Assembly: GCA_949130485.1 (NCBI GenBank)
Contig: OX422192.1
Span: 5,950,085-6,014,084 of the forward strand
Direction of reading: 5' to 3'
Source: Agelas oroides
Taxonomy: Eukaryota; Porifera; Demospongiae; Agelasida; Agelasidae
Length of the DNA: 64,000 nt
Shown: piece by piece, positions 56,203 to 64,000 of the stretch
Numbering within the stretch: position 1 is the stretch's first letter
Layout of the letters: each line of letters opens with the position of its first letter
The notes under the pieces: model-generated
The model's input: only the letters and a program-made list of their open reading frames with translations
Database searches by the model: none
Told to the model about the DNA's origin: nothing
Program-made: the position numbers and the translations under genes

Positions 56203-56304
56203 TTACACATCCAACTTGGTGATAAGCTTTTGAAGTGCTTCCCTTAAGGAAGCCACCTCAGCAGCAAGCTGTCCAGTCTGCTCCTCTAACTTCTGTGTCT
56301 GTTC
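56203..56304 (-). CDS. TRPA-like terminal exon
   Basis: 102 bp, acceptor AATACAG|GAA, ending at TAA (56,205-56,203). It encodes EQTQKLEEQTGQLAAEVASL and REALQKLITKLDV, continuing the coiled coil to the stop. Confidence 0.8.
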   Translation of the reverse strand, partial: EQTQKLEEQTGQLAAEVASLREALQKLITKLDV

Positions 56305-59300
56305 CTGTATTGGTTAATACACAGCTACTTATTATGAACAAGGAACCACTTTTCAGTTACTCCAGCTCATATGTCAAAGGTGGTGGTAAACACACAGGTT
56401 AGCACTGCTAGAACAGTAATACCTCAACTGTGTGACTATAGCCTGACTTTCAGCTCTTGCCTTAGCCACTGTGTGTTGGCAAAGGCAGTGTTTACAAATG
56501 GAAATAAACATTATACATGATTATGATACCAACTGAATTACAGCTCACTGTATTGAGGTATAAGCCCTGCATGGGTGCATGGTGCATATATTACAGTTTT
56601 GTCTCAGTGGTTTATTCCCATCTAGTGTGTATCTCGTACACCCGCAACATATGAGGTTGTGTTTCCAGGGTAATGAACAACAGCTGACAGTGGACAGTTT
56701 TTAGAAGAGCATGTGGAATCTAGTGCTACATTGACAATTTCATCATTGCTAGGAGAAAAGTAGTGACAGCTTTATCTGTTTGCCTAGCCTGTGCCCTGTA
56801 CTATGGATGACAAATTTAGATTTGTTTTTAGTTCACATTGCACCCATCCGATACAAAGCAGTTGCATTTATCAATAGGAGCCAAAACATTTTGCTCCTAC
56901 ATACAGCATAATTACCTCTGAGAGTTGTTGCAGCTTGGCTTCCAGTTGGTTCTTCTGTTCTTCACCCTGCTGTTGTAGCTTGGCCAACTGGTCACTCTGC
57001 TGTTGCAGCTGCTTTTCTGTTGGATCCTGAAAGGAGATTTGTGCTTACTTAATCAACCACTGTGCAGGATGTGTGGTGATACTAAATTGCTTATGGATTT
57101 GACCGTCAGAAATGCATAAAGAAACTTATGCATTAGTGAAGAAAGTTATGAATAAATTTCCCTCACATTTAGTTATGCTCTAACATTCTATTTCACATTT
57201 TAGAAGGCAACAGTTTATCATTATACAACCAGACACTAGGTTAACTACCTGAGCTGGATTGATTTTGTTACAGATGTTTACTCCTGAGGTGTAGTCATCT
57301 GAGATCCACCACTTTGCATACCGCTTGGCAACCCACCGTCGTGCCCTACCTTCTGAAGGGCTAACCAAATCCTGATCTTGTTTATCTCCCCTACACCATT
57401 TAGGCAACAAGGTTTCTGGTGCATTTGGGTACAGCATTGCAGACTTCTTAATAGCATACCAATGGTGAATATGCAGTTTATCAAACAGCTTCTTAATAGG
57501 CCGAGATTCAAGTAGCTCTTCACAAGTCAAAACAAGATCAATCTGAAAGAGAAATTGAATTTGATAATCATAAAGGCATGAGTCAATGAGGATATATGTA
57601 TAAAAAATTACACAAAGAACTTCCGTTATCTACTTTTCATAGAAGCTAGGATGGTTATGCACTAACTGCAAACTCGCTAGGTGAAATGTAAAATCATCGT
57701 GTAATCACTCATTCTACACTGCTCACCTGTAATTCAATCCTGTTCTCAAAAGCATTTTTCAGACGACTGTCAACATCACCAACAGCCAGACCAACCTATG
57801 TACAGGAAAAAAAACCCAAGCAATATATGTATACACTTATTCCACGAGTATAAGCTGTTAGTCAAGCTACACTCATGTGCATACAAGCTCCTATAAATGT
57901 TAACACCAAACTCTGAAAGTACATTTAGTTTTTATACTGTAATCACCACCAGCCTTTCAGTGCGCAAGTGGAAGTCACAAAATTTTTGAACCATTTATAG
58001 GAGACACTAACACAAACAAAAAAAACAAGGAATAGCAACTGCATCCTATACAACGTAAATTAATATGAGTTGGTTCATTCTTCTTCCAGAGGTAAATCTT
58101 AGCAAGATAAACACAGTTATGCTGTAGCTACAATAACGGTCATGGGTTACTAAAGGTTGTAGTGTGAGAACTACCAAACATGTTTTCAATACCAACAGGA
58201 ATATACGTAGTTGTCTAATTAGTATGTTTACATCTTGGGCTTTGAGAGATTAATCAAACAATGTGCAATTTTTCAAGCCAGTCAAAAGTGAAAATGTGAG
58301 TGTATACGAATTTAGCATTCCTTAGGCACACTGTGCTTATTCTAAGTAGGTGCCAACTTGAACAGACTAATGCTAGCCACTTCATCACTACACTACATGT
58401 CATACTAAGATTTACTACATGTTAAATGTATAGAGAGTGCCAAGATTAGCAACTTACCAGCAAATTGTCCAACAGGACTAGTATCAGTACCAGGAAGATA
58501 ATCCAGAGAATGAAGGAGACTGGAGGAAAGGCGATTTCTTCCTCGCCCTCCTGTTGGTTGAAAAGGTCATCAAAGTCCAGATCTCCAATTGCCATGCTCG
58601 TCGCCTTCACAATAGCAAGCACAGGATTGGAGAATGCACTGCGCTGGAGAATGAATGAAATGCAGTTGGATTGGCACAACTTTATTCAAAATTGGACATA
58701 CAGGTATTACAAGACAGGGAAGATTTTATATCAAATAGCTTCATACACCATGCAATGTGAGTACACACAAGCTCAATTATAACCAAAAGTTAGGGAGATG
58801 AGCTATTCCCGCTACTTAATCAGTCCATATGATGAGGGAAAATAATTAAAGCTGTCCTATTGCTGGGGTTACTAGTACCTTACACTACTGAATCCAGTTT
58901 TTGTTGCAAGGTAACTGTGAAAGCTTCACTACTGCAAGGCTAAACTGTGTGAGTTCAAAACTGAATCTTTCCAAGGGTGCTTGTACTTTGAAGGTTGTGG
59001 GCTTGCATTCATGCATGCATGGCGCATAAGAGTAATCCTGCCAGTTACAAACAATTTTGGCACTTTGTTCCATGGATCAACTGTTATGCTGTACAGTAAA
59101 ATGTTGCAGTAGAATTGTACAGTCTGGGTTATATACATTGTATTGGTGGGCTTGTGTTTGACATTCAGTTTAACTAGAGTGCAAAAAAGGTTACTCTTAC
59201 TGCCTGATAGCTGAACACAGACAGCTGGCCGTTCAGCAAACTTTATGTTTTTCGCTGCTGCCTAGTTGTTCTTCGAGTGTGGTCCTCCCATCAAATATGA

Positions 59301-60122
59301 TGGTATTGAATGCAACTTTCCACTTTGTACACTTTCATTGTACTACTCAAGCTGATTCTAGTAATGCGAGACGGAATACGCGTTACAAGAGATGCTTATG
59401 ATGTATCGGAAATGAAGTGCCTCAGACAAAAATTGCCAAATTAAAATTTGCCAAACCCCTTTTCTGGCGATGTATCGCCAAGTTTAATGCCTGCCATATT
59501 TTCCCACTGTACGCGGGTAGGTCATGATCACAATGATAAACAGACACTGCAGTCTGATTGCTCAGCTTTGCACAGTATACTTACCATCACATCTGGTTCA
59601 AAGAACAGCATGTAGAATGCCAGAGCAAATGCAATCACCAGCAACAAGGCAAGAAATGCAATCTTCAGAAATGATTGGATAATATTTATGAACATCAGAA
59701 TGTAGACTCCTGTCACAGGCCATTTTTGGAGAAATGATATTAGTCCAATCCAGCCCAGGAATACAGCTACCACTCCAATCTGCCACTGCCAGTTGTAAAC
59801 ACAGAGGCAAGGGGTTGCAAAAACAAATGTGAATACTATAGAGCACAGGTACAGAGACATCTCCAACCAGTTGACCCAGTCCTGCAGGTACTCCAGTGGG
59901 TGGCTGCACAGTTGTATCACCTCTATTGCAAGTCGCAAGAGTGCAGTTACAATGGTGAATGTAGCACTAACGAAGAGGAATCGGTACTCATCAATGGTCA
60001 GATCTAAATGATACATGACTGGATATGTTACACTAAGCTGAAATTCATAAAACTGTAACAGTCCGAACCTCCACAGTCCTCTGGTGCTGTTCCATTGAAT
60101 GATCCGTTCAAAACTTCAGTGC
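56203..60122 (-). CDS. TRPA-like cation channel, C-terminal half (spliced)
   Basis: Exons in transcript order: 60,122-about 60,068; 60,018-59,585; 58,643-58,458; 57,795-57,727; 57,542-57,249; 57,026-56,916; 56,304-56,203. From 59,585 on every junction is GT-AG, phase 0. The product is an integral membrane protein: S2 to S5 in the large exon, pore helix and S6 in the next (MAIGDLDFDDLF and SFILWIIFLVLILVLLDNLL), a VGLAVGDVDSR segment just after S6, then a cytoplasmic tail and a Q/E coiled coil. TRPA channels have this order, with MMIGE/GDLDY.D.F as pore and NLLVGLAVGDI after S6. They pass cations in response to chemical or thermal stimuli. S1 and the ankyrin domain are not seen and should lie to the right. 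Confidence 0.85.
56916..57026 (-). CDS. TRPA-like exon: coiled coil
   Basis: 111 bp, 37 codons, acceptor TTTCAG|GAT, donor GAG|GTAATT. It encodes DPTEKQLQQQSDQLAKLQQQ then GEEQKNQLEAKLQQLSE, a Q-rich coiled coil with leucines at heptad spacing, as expected for a tetramer-forming tail. Confidence 0.8.
57249..57542 (-). CDS. TRPA-like exon: cytoplasmic tail
   Basis: 294 bp, 98 codons, acceptor TTTCAG|ATT, donor CAG|GTAGTT. It encodes IDLVLTCEELLESRPIKKLF, a region with ESRPIKKLFDKLHIHHWYAI, and a positive, tryptophan-bearing stretch ARRWVAKRYAKWWISDDY. No known domain beyond the general TRPA tail. Confidence 0.78.
57727..57795 (-). CDS. TRPA-like exon: post-S6 segment
   Basis: 69 bp, 23 codons, acceptor TACATAG|GTT, donor CAG|GTGAGC. 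It encodes VGLAVGDVDSRLKNAFENRI and ELQ, matching the VGLAVGDI...A...R...Q block that follows S6 in TRPA channels. Confidence 0.88.
58458..58643 (-). CDS. TRPA-like exon: pore and S6
   Basis: 186 bp, 62 codons, acceptor CTCCAG|CGC, donor CTG|GTAAGT. It encodes the pore-helix region (ATSMAIGDLDFDDLFNQ), an acidic turn QEGEEE, then S6. The selectivity filter reads IGDLD, where the animal TRPA family usually has GE(L/M)D/E. Confidence 0.88.
58644..59584. other. Intron of the TRPA-like gene
   Basis: No exon or repeat recognised between the S5 and S6 exons. Confidence 0.5.
59585..60018 (-). CDS. TRPA-like exon: membrane segments S2-S5
   Basis: 434 bp, acceptor ATATCCAG|TC, donor ATG|GTAAGT. Four hydrophobic stretches: FLFVSATFTIVTALLRLAI, WLEMSLYLCSIVFTFVF, WQIGVVAVFLGWIGLISFL and the long S5 with FLKIAFLALLLVIAFALAFY. 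The LQ..LEYLQDWVNWLEM linker and W.WQIG..AVFL.WI.LI.FLQ match the TRPA pattern between S2 and S4. Confidence 0.85.
60068..60122 (-). CDS. TRPA-like exon: S1-S2 extracellular loop (end uncertain)
   Basis: Acceptor TTTTGCAG|GC, then TEVLNGSFNGTAPEDCG with two N-glycosylation sequons (NGS, NGT), suiting an outside loop. The donor is unclear: G|GTTCGG in phase 1 would fit the next exon through a 50-bp intron, but the signal is weak. Another frame reads through without an intron. Confidence 0.5.
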
Positions 60123-60429
60123 CTGCAAAATATGGACAGACGACTGTCAGAGGTCCACCTGGGCTATTCTATAAGAACGAAAACTTATAATATGGTAATC
60201 TATTAAACTAGTACAAATGATGCTGTGTACTTGACACCTCCTTGAACTACAGACATGCAAACTGCAACTTGTTCTAAAGTTACTAAAGACTTCTTTCAAA
60301 ACAGATACAAGCTTCCTGTACTATCTTTACCTCCCTCTCTACTCTTCTGCTGAGCTGCTGGGTGATATATTTTAGATGAGTTTCAAGAACTTTGCCAAAA
60401 AGCTTTAGGTAAGATTGTTGTACTCTCAC

Positions 60430-60535
60430 ATTCTACTCGATTGCAAAGGCAGTAGTGGTCACCAATACAGAGATCTGCTGTACCTGTGCAGTGTCCATTG
60501 CTGCACAATCTTATGATACATTGGCAAGACATAAC
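60430..60535 (-). CDS. Possible EGF-like exon
   Basis: The minus strand has an open stretch SCQCIIRLCSNGHCTGTADL then CIGDHYCLCNRVEC. The spacing C-x4-C-SNGHC ... YCLC resembles an EGF module. Splice sites are not clear. It lies upstream of the TRPA-like S1-S2 loop exon and may belong to that gene's outside loop, to another gene, or be chance. Confidence 0.25.
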
Positions 60536-60702
60536 AGGAAAATACTACTTTCTAACATTTGGTTCAAAGGTTCAAAGGTTCATGTGAATAGCCCCGTGTT
60601 TCGGAATAGAGTACATTAAAAGGTGACAACACCAAGTTTAATTATGAACAAATGGCCATGGCAGATGTTCAAGGATGTAAAGTAGGGTCATTGTGGTCCA
60701 CC

Positions 60703-60862
60703 AGTTCCAACAGAAGTTTCTCATTTAAGATAAGAACATCAGCATGCTCAGAAAGCATTTCAGCATAAGGTAGACCAAAGGATAGGCCTCTGCAATTCCA
60801 TGCCATAACGTTGAGTGTTGGTACACAGTTAGAGGTGGGATTTGGGTTTAATTGGTGGGGGG
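60703..60862 (-). mobile_element. LINE endonuclease fragment 1
   Basis: The minus strand encodes PTLNVMAWNCRGLSFGLPYA then EMLSEHADVLILNEKLL, the opening of an APE-type endonuclease (WN.RGL, DV.ILNE) of a non-LTR retrotransposon. It ends within the domain. The same fragment recurs at 61,143-61,300. Confidence 0.7.
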
Positions 60863-61000
60863 TGTGGCGAGCGTGAAGCGCGAGGCAAAGGCTCAGATTT
60901 TAGACATGCTCCAGACTTGACAGTCAGACCTTAGCCTAAGTCAAAGTCAGTGAGAAGGAAAGAAATAAAGAGAAAATAAAGAGGGGAAAAGAAAGTGACA

Positions 61001-61078
61001 GTGACTCAGGGAGGGACTCGAACCCACGACCTGGCAAATGGCCTGCCATGCTCTAACCAACTGAGCTACCGAGTCACC
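61001..61078 (-). repeat. tRNA-like sequence (SINE head or pseudo-tRNA)
   Basis: The minus strand shows GTGACTC / GAGTCAC ends, a D-arm-like TAGCTCAGTTGGTTAGAGCA, a perfect TGGCA-GGCCATT-TGCCA anticodon-like hairpin, and GTGGGTTCGAGTCCCTC as T arm. The loop lacks the invariant T before the anticodon, and the acceptor does not abut position 8. A working tRNA is unlikely. Confidence 0.55.
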
Positions 61079-61142
61079 GGCAACTCAGTGGCTGAGTTCG
61101 AGTACTTAAGGCTAAGCTCCAGGGATCCAGCCGAAGCAGATA

Positions 61143-61560
61143 CAGAAGTTTCTCATTTAAGATAAGAACATCAGCATGTTCAGCAAGCATTTCAGCATAA
61201 GGTAGACCAAAAGATAGGCCTCTGGAATTCCATGCCATAATGTTGAGTGTTGGTACACAGGTAGAGGTGGGATTTGGGTTTGGTGGGGGTGGGGGGGTTG
61301 CAGATTTGTTGGTGGGGTGTAGTGGGCGAAAAATTGGGCTTTGCATTCAGCAACAATTGAGATTCTGGCAATAGAAGCTTTCATTTGTTGGAGTTCATTT
61401 GACATGGAGCTGGAGTTGGTAAGGGCACTTAGTTTGGAGCGGATATCACTAATATCATCTTTTAAGGCATTTTCATCAGCAGACGGATACTCATGTTGTT
61501 GGCTGACAGCACCATGAAACAGGTGGTGGTGGTGGTGGCCAGTTCTTAAAGGGGATCAAT
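61143..61560 (-). mobile_element. LINE ORF start and endonuclease fragment 2
   Basis: A longer copy: an upstream helical part (DDISDIRSKLSALTNSSSMS, NELQQMKASIARISIVAECK), a proline-rich linker near 61,330-61,260, then LNIMAWNSRGLSFGLPYAEM and LAEHADVLILNEK. The linker frame shifts relative to the upstream part, so it is not intact. Confidence 0.65.
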
Positions 61561-61852
61561 TGGCATATAACTATCAGAGCGGGAGTAGCAAGTGATTGTG
61601 ATTGGGGAGAGGGCAGTGAAGCAGCATTGGCAAGGGAAACAGATTCTTGTACCAAGGATTGGCACTTTGTGGAGTTTCTCTAGACATCTAGGTTGTTACT
61701 AATGCGTTTGCCACTTTTGAGAAGGGACTGGAGATATACAGTATAAGTTCAAATACATCGAACAAAAATAATAAATTTTAACAGTACAGAGTACGCATAT
61801 TACATATTCCTAGAAACGATGGGTGTGCGAATCGAGTATTTGTATGAAGTAT

Positions 61853-62860
61853 GTCAGAGGCGTGAATGACTCCCCGGCATGAGTAACTCCCCAGTCATTG
61901 ATGCCTATGTCAGAAATGACTCCACCCAGGTGGGAATGACTCCCCTACAACCATGATGATGCACTTCTACGAAAGTGACAGCCAGTCATTTTCCGAATAA
62001 CATGATGTCTGAATTTCCAAATCAGGAAGGAATGTGTACCTGCCTCAGCATATAACACTCCGTCCAAAGGTGACTGCACTACAAGCATGCACTACTCATG
62101 CACTACTCATGCATGTGGATCAAAAGACCCCAAAACATTGTCGGAGTGTGTGTACTGAGTAGCACACAGCAGCAACTGCATGGTCATTATGGTACAGCAT
62201 ACTAAACACTGTCTCTTATCTGCAGTGATCTTAAGTGGGTCTTGCAGAAAATTGTAATAATGTACTTTGTGATGATATTAAGCTAGACTTGTCGATGTAA
62301 AGTCATGGTATTACTGCAATCCTCTTTTTGTGTGTGGATGATACATTGATACCTTGGCGTGAGTGACTCCCCAAACATTGATACCTAGGCGAGAGTTAAT
62401 CGGGGGTGTCATTCACATCTGGGGGGAGTCATTCATGCCTAGGCAAGAATGCAGAAACTATGCGGAGACCTATTTGTGCATGTTTATCATGTGCATTGAC
62501 AAATGCCAGCCAAGACATTCTTACATACATACTTTACACGAATAACTATACTTTCAGCTACTTGTTGTGTTTCAAGTTAGTTGTACCGATATTTCATTTG
62601 TAGAAAATTGTCTAAAATATATACTTGCAGCTTGGATTGAGCAGTAAGTGCATAGGGAGTCACAGGATCCTGGGCTTCACTTACTCCTTGGGGAGTCACT
62701 TCACCCAGGGGGAAGACATCCTGCACTAGGGTAGAATGACTAGGGAGTTACTGAACCCTAGGATGGAATAACTGGGGGTCATTTATCACTAGGGTGGAAT
62801 GACTGGGGGGTCACTGGAAGGGGGAGTCACGTACGACGGGAGTCATTTGCACCTATGGCA
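61853..62860. mobile_element. Possible TIR element rich in GAGTCATTC motifs
   Basis: About 1 kb, both ends carrying GAATGACTCCCC or its inverse GGGGAGTCATT many times, e.g. GGCGTGAATGACTCCCC near 61,858 and GGGAGTCATTTGCACCTATG near 62,840. Internal units recur loosely on both strands. No protein and no clear target duplication. Confidence 0.4.
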
Positions 62861-62869
62861 CCTGTGTCA

Positions 62870-63720
62870 TGTGAAAATAGGTCACCCCCATTTTTGGGGC
62901 CCAAAAATGTTGAAATACTAGGGCCCTGGGATCCCAAAAGTTTAACATCTTGGAGTGCCATGGAACCATAATATATTAAGATTTTGTGGCCACCCTTGTG
63001 AGATTGGGCCCCCATACATCATGTTAAAGTGGGTGACTCTAGTGGCAGTTAACTGTAAGTAGAAGTTATGTAGACTCAAAACAACTAACATTTACATGGG
63101 ATTTTATAGGTGCTAGTGATTTGATGCCCAGTGTGGGTAATCGAATAAAGAGTGAATTTACAAACTCTTGACCCTAGTCGGTAATGAGCACTGCAGGGGA
63201 GCCCATTCTACAAATTACCTAAATTGTAGAAGAATAATATAAGGTATGCATGCAGAGAAGTGCATCATGATAGTACATGTTAGCTCTCAGATGCCCTACA
63301 GAGTAAATAAACTTTGCAACGCCCAGAGCATGTTTGTCTTCTTTTGTAAAGTGTGCTGGATGGACACCTCTGCATGCTAAGGTAGCTGTGGATAATGCTG
63401 AAACTGAATCTTCCGTCTGCAGTCAATGATGATCCTGGATGTTCATCGTCGGAAGAGCAGGATGCATCTGGCTTGTCAGTGGTAAAACATTCCATAGCGA
63501 GTTCTTTAGTAGAAACACTGTTCTACCTTCTTCCTTTTATACTATGCTTGGCAGATTTTGACATGATTGCATGGGATAGCCATACCAAAAGCTACTTCCC
63601 GCCGCATCAAATACACAAGTTCAAAGCGGGGGCCCCAAACTCTCAGTGGGGGCCACATAATGTTCATGATATGGGGCCCAATGGTCCCCAATTCTAACGG
63701 GGCCCCAAAATTTTATGACA
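62870..63720. other. GGGGCCC-rich repeat pair with a possible exon between
   Basis: Text of the type TTTTTGGGGCCCAAAAATG near 62,890 and CGGGGGCCCCAAACTCTCAG near 63,628 brackets the interval. A plus-strand stretch NDDPGCSSSEEQDASGLSV (about 63,421-63,480) follows a CTGCAG acceptor and meets GTAAAAC, so it could be an exon, but no family is recognised. Confidence 0.3.
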
Positions 63721-64000
63721 TCGGCTTTTTTGGACATCGTCCCTGCTGTACGATCAGAACCAAGAGCAAAAACAGCGTGTTTATTCGCATTTGTGGACGT
63801 TGGAAACGCTACCTCCTTGTATTTGCGTCTCCCACAGTGATCGTGTTCAAATGAGTTTCTGCTATAAGAATAATAGTTTCATTTTTACATGTAAGAACAA
63901 ATTAGGGTACGTAAATTGCCTTTTTCCCAAGGAAAAGTGGGGTGTACGAACTAAGGTGGGTAGGAATTAATAGGGTGTACGAATTATTAGAAATTTTACG

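Noticed and set aside
61001-61078. A tRNA gene
   Set aside because: The anticodon loop lacks the invariant T at position 33 and the acceptor spacing is wrong; SINE head or pseudo-tRNA is more likely.

Overview
The window is animal nuclear DNA, gene-poor and packed with transposons. Coding sequence is split by GT-AG introns, no bacterial gene layout is seen, and the recognisable host protein is a TRPA-type cation channel. The blend of DIRS-like, Penelope-like, Helitron-like, hAT, pogo and piggyBac remnants, with many short fold-back repeats, fits a marine invertebrate such as a sponge or cnidarian. That placement is inference; nothing here fixes the species.

Host genes all read on the minus strand. 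At the right, 56.2-60.1 kb, lies the 3' half of a TRPA-like gene: S2 to S5 in one exon, pore and S6 in the next, then a cytoplasmic tail ending in a Q/E-rich coiled coil. Its ankyrin N-terminus should lie beyond the right edge. At the left, 19.0 to 4.2 kb, is the ankyrin part of a second TRPA-like gene. Its exons join in phase from a candidate first exon at 19.0 kb to one ending at 4,195; its membrane half should lie off the left edge. One ankyrin exon of this gene sits in a fresh 1.1-kb tandem duplication (6.1-8.3 kb). A decayed third copy of the gene's end lies at 29.1-32.2 kb, its ankyrin exon split by a DNA transposon. The window thus cuts through a tandem TRPA cluster.

Between and inside the genes: a fossil LTR gag (1-1.5 kb) with a hAT-like insert; an intronic minisatellite (3.6-4.2 kb); a small palindrome with two hammerhead-ribozyme-like cores (9.85-10.2 kb); Helitron-like elements with asymmetric inverted ends (11.3-12.1, 12.9-13.15, 40.34-41.7, 41.77-42.9, 51.4-53.3 kb); a 3.3-kb fold-back (19.2-22.5 kb); a DIRS-like fossil with inverted ends (22.5-26.0 kb); a Penelope-like GIY-YIG fragment (28.2-28.9 kb); a pogo/Tigger-like element with a second element nested in it (30.8-31.6 kb); and a 4.75-kb satellite-filled element with near-perfect 39-bp inverted ends (33.6-38.4 kb).

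The largest structure is an imperfect inverted duplication. Segments of 32.2-43.4 kb recur in reverse order and orientation at 48.9-54.9 kb. The arms differ by clean insertions (piggyBac-like, hAT-like, Helitron-like, and a 37-bp perfect hairpin), so each arm holds the other's empty sites. A young, nearly whole Ty3/gypsy element (43.58-48.06 kb) sits between the arms. A recurring theme is small snap-back insertions, many with AGYCTCG ends, from 37 bp to 3.3 kb; several carry target-site duplications. This is the best candidate for something undescribed.
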